DNA of 5,800 nucleotides, from NCBI GenBank assembly GCA_024653795.1, contig JANLHY010000310.1, positions 1-5,800 of the forward strand, given 5' to 3'. Under the pieces are notes generated by a model. That model had not been told where the DNA came from, made no database searches, and was given only the letters and a program-made list of their open reading frames with translations. This document shows, one piece after another, positions 1-5,211 of this stretch (positions are counted from its first letter, which is position 1; each line of letters begins with the position of its first letter). This stretch comes from Candidatus Brocadiaceae bacterium. GTDB taxonomy: Bacteria; Planctomycetota; Brocadiia; Brocadiales; Brocadiaceae. The translations under genes and the position numbers were made by a program.

Positions 1-1
1 A

Positions 2-697
2 AAAGAGGCCATGTGGAGTCGATGTGTGGGTAAAAGAGTTAAGTGGCGTGGAAAAGTAAATTATATTGGATGGGGTCTGGTAACAGGATGGATGCTGGGA
101 ATAACGCACGGTGATACGAGTGTTGAGATAAAGCTAAACGCCAACAATAAATCCCATTTTTCTGACGTGAAATATGGTAATACCGTTACCTATACGGGGA
201 AGCTCGATTCGCGGGTGACGAGGATATTCCCTTATAAACTCGAAGACGGGGACGTACTTAAAAATGAAAACACACCTCCCGAACCATTAAAGGCAAGTGA
301 ATTGGTTGCTAATCCTTATATAATGCCTGTCTCCCAGGGTCTCAAAAAAATATTTCTGGTAGAAACTTTTGAGGACTTAGATAATTTGTTTGGTAAGGGA
401 AGTAATCTGTCAGAGGTACAAAAGGATGAGGCATGGGGAAGATATAAGGGGAAGTATGTCAGATGGTTGGGTCAAATTGTCTATAAGAATTTAAATGTGG
501 CGTCTGGTTTACGAATCGGAATGATGCAAAAAGAAAAGGGAGATATAGAGGTAAAGGCCGGTCTGGCGAAAAAGGATAAGGTATTAAAATTTCTGGAAGG
601 TGAAACGGTGCTCTATACAGGAAGACTGACAGAAAGATGCGGAGACAATTCTCCCTATATTTTAGAAGATGGCGATATTATAACGATTAAGGATTGA
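2..697 (+). CDS. Hypothetical protein with two OB-like repeat domains (5' end outside window)
   Basis: The function is not recognised. The frame is open to the left edge, and the codons before the first ATG (position 11) read K-E-A. These continue the homology between the two halves of the protein, so ATG 11 is probably internal and the true start lies upstream. The protein has two copies of one domain, at about 2-262 and 422-691. Each begins EA(M)W..(Y/C).GK.V.W.G, continues with alternating hydrophobic residues, and ends G.TV.YTG.L..R....PY.LEDGD. This glycine-punctuated beta pattern resembles OB-fold 'tRNA_anti-like' domains, but that assignment is by eye only. A linker rich in hydrophobic and charged residues (about 263-421) contains TFEDLDNLFGKGSNLSEVQ, a likely lead-in helix to the second domain. 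No signal peptide can be judged without the N-terminus. The stop TGA lies at the foot of a long hairpin. The open frame is certain; the fold is moderately supported. Confidence 0.8.
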   Translation, partial: KEAMWSRCVGKRVKWRGKVNYIGWGLVTGWMLGITHGDTSVEIKLNANNKSHFSDVKYGNTVTYTGKLDSRVTRIFPYKLEDGDVLKNENTPPEPLKASELVANPYIMPVSQGLKKIFLVETFEDLDNLFGKGSNLSEVQKDEAWGRYKGKYVRWLGQIVYKNLNVASGLRIGMMQKEKGDIEVKAGLAKKDKVLKFLEGETVLYTGRLTERCGDNSPYILEDGDIITIKD

Positions 698-741
698 CAA
701 TAAATAATCTGAACATGAAGTTGTTCATGTTATTTATTGTC
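696..741 (+). terminator. Long imperfect hairpin after the OB-like gene
   Basis: GACAATAAAT (696-705) pairs exactly with ATTTATTGTC (732-741). Above a 6-nt one-sided bulge (706-711), AACATGAA (712-719) pairs with TTCATGTT (724-731) around the loop GTTG. The total is 18 bp. It begins inside the TGA stop of the upstream gene and ends 41 bp before the TPR gene. It is A/T-rich and lacks a clear downstream T-tract, so it may be a weak terminator, an mRNA 3'-end stabiliser or a processing signal rather than a classic intrinsic terminator. Confidence 0.45.
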
Positions 742-770
742 GTTCCCTGTCCATATTTCGCTTAAGGCGG

Positions 771-776
771 AAGGAG
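771..776 (+). promoter_or_regulatory. Ribosome binding site of the TPR gene
   Basis: AAGGAG ends 6 nt before ATG 783. This is the only strong Shine-Dalgarno sequence seen before a gene start in this window, and it supports the start at 783, which also gives a good signal peptide. Confidence 0.8.
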
Positions 777-782
777 ATAGCC

Positions 783-2612
783 ATGATAGGAAGATGGATA
801 ATTATAGTAACGATTGTATTTACTTTTGCCGGGTTGGAAGCGCTATCGGTTGCTGCTGAAAGTTATGAGACGGCAGTTAACGAAGGAAACGTTTTTGTTC
901 GTAAGCAGATGTATCAGGAGGCGCTGGATGCCTATGCGCGCGCCATTCAGTTAAAACCGGACGCCTCTGAGGTATGGTATAATAAAGCGGTTGTGCTTGA
1001 TTATTTGGGAAAATATGGAGATGCCGTCGATTCGTTTGAAAAAGCCATCCAATATAAACCCGATTATTATGAAGCCTGGTATATGAAGGGAAGGACTTTG
1101 GATCATGCGGCCCAGTATGAAGAGGCAATTAAAGCCTTTGATAAGGCCATAGAAATAAAACCTGATTATATTACCGCATTGTATAATAAAGGGAATGTAC
1201 TTGACCATATCGGAAACGTCGATGCGGCAGCCGAAACCTACGATCGTATTATAAAGTTAAAACCGGATGCGTATGAGGCATGGAATAATAAAGGCCTGGC
1301 ATTGGCAAAGATTCCTGATCGGCGAAATGAAGCATTAGAGGCATACGACAAGGCGATTGCGATTAATCCAAAATATTATGAGGCATGGATTAATAAGGGT
1401 AATTGTTTTGTGAGGATACGCAAATACAAGGAGGCCGTTGATGCGTATGATAAGGCCATAGAAATAAAGCCTACGGAACATGCTTCCTGGGCGGATAAGG
1501 GGTTTACCCTTGCGGATCTCGGGAGAAACGAGGATGCCGTTAATGCCTTTAGTAAGGCGATTGAATTGAAACCAGATTCATATGCTGCCTGGAATGGGAA
1601 GGGGCTTGCCCTGGATGCCCTGGGCAGGCACGAAGATGCCCTTGCTGCATACGAGAAAACGATTGAGGTACAACCAGATTCTTATGGGGCATGGACGAAT
1701 AAGGGGTTGGCCTTGTCTCGCCTGGGAAAGCACGCAGAGGCCGTTGTGGCTTATGAAAGGGCGCTGAAGATTCAGCCTGACTCTTATGAAACCATGACGA
1801 ATAAAGGAGGTGAGTTGTTCCAGTTAGGAAGGTATGAAGAGGCTATAAAAGCTTTTGATGATGCTATAAAGCTAAGACCTGATTATCCGCAGGTATGGAA
1901 TAACAAAGGATATGCCTTGTTACGATTGGGAAAGTTTATGGAGGCTGTAAAGTCTTTTGATAAGGTAGCACAAATTATTACAGATGAGGAATCTGCAAAT
2001 ATTCCGCGCCAGGCGAAGATTAAATATGAGGCGCTGAGTAATAAAGGTCTTGCTTTAGTTCAACTTCAGAATTATGAAGATGCTGTGAAGGTATTTGACA
2101 AGGCAATAAGTATAAAGTCGGATATTTTTAGTTTGTGGATAAATAAAGGGCTTGCCCTTGTCCAATTGAAAAAATATCCAGAGGCATTAGATGCCTTTAG
2201 TAAGGCAACGACACTGAGTGGTAATGTGTATGAAGCATGGAATTATAAAGGTTATGTATTCGAGGAAATGGGGAAACAGCAAGAGGCGCTGGATGCCTAT
2301 GAAAAGGCTATTCAGATTAAACCGGATTTTTTTGTAGCATTAAATAATAGAGGCCTTGTGTTGGATGCCATGGGAAGTCATACGGAGGCGATAGAGGCTT
2401 ACGATAAGGCATTAAAGATAAAACCCAATTTTGATGCAGTATGGTTTAACAAAGCCTGTGCGCAGTCCTTGCTCTCAAGAAAAGAAGATGCCCTGAATTC
2501 ACTGAAGAAAGCCATCGAATTAAATCCTCAGTATAAAAGTACGGCAAAGAATAATCCCGATTTCTCGAAGTTCAAAGGAGACGCCGATTTTGAGAGAATT
2601 GTAGGTGAATAG
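783..2612 (+). CDS. Exported tetratricopeptide-repeat protein, 16 TPRs
   Basis: This 609-residue protein consists almost entirely of TPRs, so it is probably a scaffold or protein-interaction factor; no catalytic domain is visible. Residues 1-27 form a signal peptide: short basic n-region (R4), hydrophobic core about 6-18, and a SVAA-ES type cleavage region near 25. It is therefore likely periplasmic or otherwise exported. TPRs run in register from residue 28 to 584 with consensus YEAWNNKGLAL..LG...EA..AYDKAIEIKPD. All are 34 residues except number 5 (164-198, one extra residue). A 12-residue insertion (403-414) separates repeats 11 and 12. The tail 585-609 (NNPDFSKFKGDADFERIVG) is the usual C-terminal cap of such proteins. 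The stop TAG is followed at once by an in-frame TAA. It is separated from the upstream gene by the hairpin at 696-741 and converges on tilS. Its partner or pathway cannot be inferred from the neighbours. Confidence 0.95.
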   Translation: MIGRWIIIVTIVFTFAGLEALSVAAESYETAVNEGNVFVRKQMYQEALDAYARAIQLKPDASEVWYNKAVVLDYLGKYGDAVDSFEKAIQYKPDYYEAWYMKGRTLDHAAQYEEAIKAFDKAIEIKPDYITALYNKGNVLDHIGNVDAAAETYDRIIKLKPDAYEAWNNKGLALAKIPDRRNEALEAYDKAIAINPKYYEAWINKGNCFVRIRKYKEAVDAYDKAIEIKPTEHASWADKGFTLADLGRNEDAVNAFSKAIELKPDSYAAWNGKGLALDALGRHEDALAAYEKTIEVQPDSYGAWTNKGLALSRLGKHAEAVVAYERALKIQPDSYETMTNKGGELFQLGRYEEAIKAFDDAIKLRPDYPQVWNNKGYALLRLGKFMEAVKSFDKVAQIITDEESANIPRQAKIKYEALSNKGLALVQLQNYEDAVKVFDKAISIKSDIFSLWINKGLALVQLKKYPEALDAFSKATTLSGNVYEAWNYKGYVFEEMGKQQEALDAYEKAIQIKPDFFVALNNRGLVLDAMGSHTEAIEAYDKALKIKPNFDAVWFNKACAQSLLSRKEDALNSLKKAIELNPQYKSTAKNNPDFSKFKGDADFERIVGE

Positions 2613-2693
2613 TAATTCCCATGTAAAATGTTTGAAATCTGGATTAGCGCCTGAACGAAATCCATACTTTTCTCATTTCGACCCCTTCGCTTT
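2613..2693. other. Non-coding spacer with repeat fragments after the TPR gene
   Basis: No ORF or RNA gene is recognisable. The stretch holds decayed pieces of the repeat family that follows it. GAAATCTGGA occurs at 2634-2643 and again at 2751-2760. TCATTTCGA occurs at 2673-2681 and again at 2697-2705. This suggests an older or rearranged copy next to the better preserved one. Confidence 0.5.
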
Positions 2694-2942
2694 CTGTCAT
2701 TTCGAGGAACGAAGTGACGAGAAATCTTTCGCTCAGGACAGGCTCCGGGAGAAATCTGGAAACCCTGTAATTTCGTAACAGTTCAGCACCCCCACCTGAC
2801 CTCCCTCCCCCCCTTTCTCCCCCTCAGTGAGGGGGACAGGGGGAGGAAACGTTTTTCCCCCGCCCCTGGTGGGAGGGGTTAGAGGAGGGGGGTGAACTGA
2901 TACCAATGGCCGAAAGATTTATCGCTATGCTCGAAATAACAG
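2694..2942. repeat. Outer palindromic dispersed repeat, split by an inner element
   Basis: The ends are inverted repeats. CTGTCATTTCGAG (2694-2706) matches the complement of 2930-2942 at 12 of 13 bases, and AAATCTTTCG (2722-2731) is the exact complement of 2911-2920. The distances between the two blocks differ slightly (15 and 9 nt), so the arms have drifted. The TGTCATTTCGAG..GAAATCT motif is of a type commonly dispersed between bacterial genes. The right arm overlaps the 3' end of tilS and contains its stop codon. The centre is occupied by a second, unrelated palindromic element (2775-2903). Confidence 0.7.
2775..2903. repeat. Inner C/G-tract palindromic element with GTAACAGTTCA ends
   Basis: This 129-bp element has near-perfect terminal inverted repeats: GTAACAGTTCAG (2775-2786) against the complement of GTGAACTGATAC (2892-2903), 10 of 12 matching. 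The left interior is a C-tract block and the right interior a G-tract block, so the whole can fold into a long imperfect hairpin. At its heart is an exact 8-bp stem, CCCCCTCA/TGAGGGGG (2819-2835), with a single-base loop. No flanking target duplication is visible. Lying between convergent genes, it could act as a bidirectional transcription barrier, but it has no T-tract that proves this. Confidence 0.75.
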
Positions 2943-4367
2943 TTTTAAGATCTTCTTAGTATTGGAGGTAACCTTCACCCTATTGTCCATGCATATTCCT
3001 ACAACCCAAATAGGCTGATCATTCATTACAACGATCGGGATAGTATAGCGTTCTTTTAAAGGGATTTTTTTATCAATAAAGAGGTCTTTGATTTTTTTGT
3101 GACCGTGAGTGCCTAAAGGTGAAATAGTATCTCCCTCTTTTCTTCCTCTTACAGTGATAGGCATCGTGATACATTGTAGGTCAAAGATTTCTTCGCCAGA
3201 AGTCTTTGTTTTTTTGTATACGTCTAGCGATAAGTCTTTAATGTCTAAAATTTCAGATACCAGTTGTCCAAACGGAGGAATAGGGGTTGTGCCGGGTATT
3301 TGGATAGGAATTTCACATAATAACGGTATGCGAGGTTTGGAGAGTAGGACTTTTTTAAAATAAAGCATCCCGTGTTCATGCCATAAGTAAAGTTTTCCAG
3401 GCAATTGGAAGTGCCGTCCTTTTCCTTTTTTGGTTATTTCATTTAATACCTTTGTATAGTGCTCATAGGTAATCTCTTTTAATGGAATCCGCAGTATATT
3501 CAATATTTCTTGAAATACTAAATGTTGCAATATCTTTGGCTGTTTTATTAGAAAATGAGTATTGAGGGTATATGAACCTGCAGCGCTTTCCATCGTGGAG
3601 TCTTTTAATATTTTTTTTGCTTCTAAAGATAAATACTCATTATTTGCTGTGAAAATTTGGCTTAGCTGTATAAGGGTATTTTTGATATTTGAGTTATATT
3701 GTTTTTCTAATAATGGAATCAATTCGAGTCGTATCCTATTCCGAAGATATATGGTTTCATAGTTGGATGTGTCTGTTCTATAGTTTAGGTGTTCTTTTCC
3801 AAGATAATCGATAATTTCTTTTCTCCAGGTGAAGAGGAGTGGGCGAACAATTTGTATCGTGGAATCCGTGGTTAATGGCCGTTTTACAGGTATTCCTTCA
3901 ATGCCCGATATTCCCGTTCCTCTGATTATTCGATGAAGAATGGTTTCTGCGTTGTCGTCTGCGGTATGCCCGATTGCTACCGTAGAAGCATTATACTTTT
4001 GTGATGATTCCGTAAAAAATTTATATCTCTCTATGCGTGCCGTTTCTTCGATTGAACGTTTTGCTTGGTTTGCAATTTCCTGAATATTTACATTTTTTAG
4101 AATAAAAGGCAGAGAAAGTTCTTTTGATAAATTTTCGACAAATTGGGCATCCTCTTCTGAAGATTTTCCGCGGAGTTGATGGTTAAGATGGGCTACATAA
4201 AAGCGGCATTGAAGGTTTTTGGCAGAATTAATTGAATGAAGAATATTTAAAAGAGCAACAGAGTCGGGCCCTCCGGATACTCCAACGACGACAGAATTAT
4301 TGGATTTAATGAGATGGTATTTGTTTATGATTTTGAATACCCCGAAGGGTAGTTTGTCTAATCGCAT
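2925..4367 (-). CDS. tilS: tRNA(Ile)-lysidine synthetase TilS
   Basis: TilS uses ATP and lysine to convert cytidine 34 of the CAU-anticodon tRNA(Ile) to lysidine, switching decoding from AUG to AUA; it acts in the cytoplasm and is normally essential. The N-terminal PP-loop ATPase domain carries SGGPDS (residues 31-36), the AHLNHQLRG motif (59-67), the ARIERYKFF segment (110-118), HTADDNAET (134-142) and RGTGISGIEGI (149-159). The middle part is the substrate-binding region. The C-terminal TilS domain (about 400-475) has RGRKEGDTISPLG, KKIKDLFIDKKIP and a final IWVVGICMDNRVKVT strand. The length of 480 residues is normal for the long form. It is encoded divergently from the DUF192 gene, with no convincing Shine-Dalgarno before ATG 4367 but a good promoter 6 nt upstream, suggesting leaderless translation. 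The last residues (LLFRA) and the TAG stop lie inside the palindromic repeat that ends at 2942, yet the domain looks complete. Confidence 0.97.
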   Translation of the reverse strand: MRLDKLPFGVFKIINKYHLIKSNNSVVVGVSGGPDSVALLNILHSINSAKNLQCRFYVAHLNHQLRGKSSEEDAQFVENLSKELSLPFILKNVNIQEIANQAKRSIEETARIERYKFFTESSQKYNASTVAIGHTADDNAETILHRIIRGTGISGIEGIPVKRPLTTDSTIQIVRPLLFTWRKEIIDYLGKEHLNYRTDTSNYETIYLRNRIRLELIPLLEKQYNSNIKNTLIQLSQIFTANNEYLSLEAKKILKDSTMESAAGSYTLNTHFLIKQPKILQHLVFQEILNILRIPLKEITYEHYTKVLNEITKKGKGRHFQLPGKLYLWHEHGMLYFKKVLLSKPRIPLLCEIPIQIPGTTPIPPFGQLVSEILDIKDLSLDVYKKTKTSGEEIFDLQCITMPITVRGRKEGDTISPLGTHGHKKIKDLFIDKKIPLKERYTIPIVVMNDQPIWVVGICMDNRVKVTSNTKKILKLLFRA

Positions 4368-4373
4368 AATAGC

Positions 4374-4402
4374 ACTATATCTTTTTGGTTTGAGTAAATC
4401 AA
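4374..4402 (-). promoter_or_regulatory. Promoter of tilS, with -10 box touching the start codon
   Basis: Read on the minus strand, TTGATT (4402-4397) is followed after 17 nt by TATAGT (4379-4374), and ATG begins 6 nt after that. Transcription from this promoter would start at or next to the A of ATG, giving a leaderless mRNA. That agrees with the lack of a Shine-Dalgarno sequence. The match to the sigma70 consensus is good (4/6 and 5/6 with ideal spacing), but A/T-rich DNA produces such matches by chance. Confidence 0.6.
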
Positions 4403-4415
4403 GTTTAGAAATAGG

Positions 4416-4443
4416 TTGACTTTAGTTTCTGGGTTCGTAAAAT
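4416..4443 (+). promoter_or_regulatory. Promoter of the DUF192 gene, with -10 box touching the start codon
   Basis: TTGACT (4416-4421), a 16-nt spacer and TAAAAT (4438-4443) lie 7 nt before ATG 4451. As with tilS on the other strand, the expected transcription start falls at the ATG and no Shine-Dalgarno is present (the preceding bases are ATATCCCCT). The -35 boxes of the two divergent promoters are only 13 bp apart, so the two polymerases may compete. Confidence 0.6.
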
Positions 4444-4450
4444 ATCCCCT

Positions 4451-4912
4451 ATGAAGAATAAGTTGAAACATATTTTCCTTTTGATGACGCTTGTTTGTGT
4501 GGGTTTGTTATATAATGGTTTCTGTGGCGTATATTGTGGTGAGCCAAAAAGAAATAAAGTTTTACCCATAAATGCAGCTGGAATTGAATTGGAAGTAGAA
4601 TTGGCTACTACTTTTGAGGAGCAAATTTTAGGTTTGATGTATCGGGACAAGTTGGAAGAAAATGATGGTATGTTGTTTGTTTTTCCCAAGGAGAAGTTTC
4701 TTTCTTTTTGGATGAAGGATACCCGCATTCCCCTTTCAATAGCCTTTATTAAGGCGGATGGTCGAATTATACAAATAGAATCAATGAAGCCCTATAGTTT
4801 GGATACTCATATTTCAAAGGAAAAGGCCAAATATGCATTAGAGATGAATGAGGGGTGGTTCAGGATACACAATGTAAGAGAAGGTGATACCGTAAAGATA
4901 CCGTTGCCGTAA
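4451..4912 (+). CDS. Exported DUF192 (COG1430) family protein
   Basis: This 153-residue protein is an N-terminal signal peptide plus one DUF192 domain, a widespread small family of unsettled function. Residues 1-31 show a basic n-region (MKNKLKH), a hydrophobic core (IFLLMTLVCVGLLY) and a CGVYCGE-type boundary; the cysteines do not form a standard lipobox, so a cleavable or anchored export signal is more likely than a lipoprotein. The domain (about 38-152) has the family signatures QILGLMYRDKL, DGMLFVFP, FLSFWMKDTRIPLSIAFI and KYALEMNEGW, and ends VREGDTVKI. The usual Asp of IPLDIAFI is Ser here. Start 4451 is favoured because it yields the signal peptide and lies just after a promoter; no Shine-Dalgarno is seen. 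The last base of the final Pro codon and the TAA stop belong to the inserted repeat at 4909. Family assignment is confident; the role is unknown. Confidence 0.93.
   Translation: MKNKLKHIFLLMTLVCVGLLYNGFCGVYCGEPKRNKVLPINAAGIELEVELATTFEEQILGLMYRDKLEENDGMLFVFPKEKFLSFWMKDTRIPLSIAFIKADGRIIQIESMKPYSLDTHISKEKAKYALEMNEGWFRIHNVREGDTVKIPLP
4901..4908 (+). repeat. Left copy of the 8-bp target-site duplication
   Basis: CCGTTGCC lies immediately before the element and codes for the Pro-Leu and part of the last Pro of the DUF192 protein. The second copy is at 5092-5099. Confidence 0.78.
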
Positions 4913-5091
4913 TCGTTCACCGCAAAGGCGCAAAGTGCGCAAAGGTATTATTTTTTGGAAAGTACCTGCTGAAAATTTCTGAAAAAACTTGTGATTTTAT
5001 TGTAGAAGATACTCCTTCTTTGAAGTTTTTTATCATTTTTATTGTTTTTTCTTTGCGTCCTTTGCGCCTTTGCGGTGGGCTGAACTGTTAC
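4909..5091. mobile_element. MITE-like element with terminal inverted repeats and 8-bp target duplication
   Basis: This 183-bp non-coding element is bounded by GTAATCGTTCA (4909-4919) and, inverted, GTAACAGTTCA (complement of 5081-5091), 9 of 11 matching. Inside these, CACCGCAAAGGCGCAAAG and its continuation (4918-4944) match the complement of 5051-5077 at 25 of 27 positions; the right end has an extra GCCC. The A/T-rich centre has no ORF. The exact octamer CCGTTGCC sits directly outside both ends (4901-4908 and 5092-5099), as expected for a target-site duplication. It encodes no transposase, so it would need one supplied in trans. Folded as RNA, it could also terminate or stabilise the DUF192 transcript. 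Confidence 0.82.
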
Positions 5092-5099
5092 CCGTTGCC
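5092..5099 (+). repeat. Right copy of the 8-bp target-site duplication
   Basis: CCGTTGCC lies immediately after the element. Reading on from it in the DUF192 frame gives P-L-P-M-Y-E-K-T-K-D-H-I-G-I and then TAA at 5134-5136, a possible ancestral C-terminus of that protein. Confidence 0.75.
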
Positions 5100-5137
5100 T
5101 ATGTATGAAAAGACTAAAGACCATATAGGAATATAAA

Positions 5138-5196
5138 TCTCTTTGTGCCCTCTGTGTCTTTTTGGTTAAATTTGTTTTGGTTGCGGCTGCGCCGCA
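5138..5196. repeat. Remnant of a CACAGAGGGCACAAAGAG-type dispersed repeat and a small hairpin
   Basis: Positions 5138-5169 (TCTCTTTGTGCCCTCTGTGT, then CTTTTTGGTTAAA) are the complement of a CACAGAGGGCACAAAGAG-type motif often found between genes. Only one arm is seen. It is followed by TGCGGC/GCCGCA (5182-5187 and 5191-5196) around a 3-nt loop. No gene is present between the MITE and the ATG at 5212. Confidence 0.45.
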
Positions 5197-5211
5197 TCTG
5201 GTGATTGAGCA

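Noticed and set aside
877..1208. Two overlapping minus-strand ORFs inside the TPR gene
   Set aside because: They are antisense shadows of strongly supported TPR repeats, with no family resemblance and no ribosome binding site.
783..2612. Tandem DNA repeats resembling a satellite or CRISPR-like array
   Set aside because: The roughly 102-bp periodicity is the codon-level echo of 34-residue TPRs; the copies are diverged and keep the reading frame.
2767..2911. Target-site duplication around the inner repeat 2775-2903
   Set aside because: The 8-bp flanks GTAATTTC and CAATGGCC do not match.
4520..4545. Lipoprotein signal (lipobox) in the DUF192 protein
   Set aside because: The residues before the two cysteines (NGF-C and GVY-C) do not fit the [LVI][ASTVI][GAS]C pattern.
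4405..4728. Minus-strand ORF of 107 codons across the DUF192 start and the divergent promoters
   Set aside because: It is antisense to the signal peptide and first motifs of a recognised DUF192 protein and covers both promoters; it has no recognisable motif.
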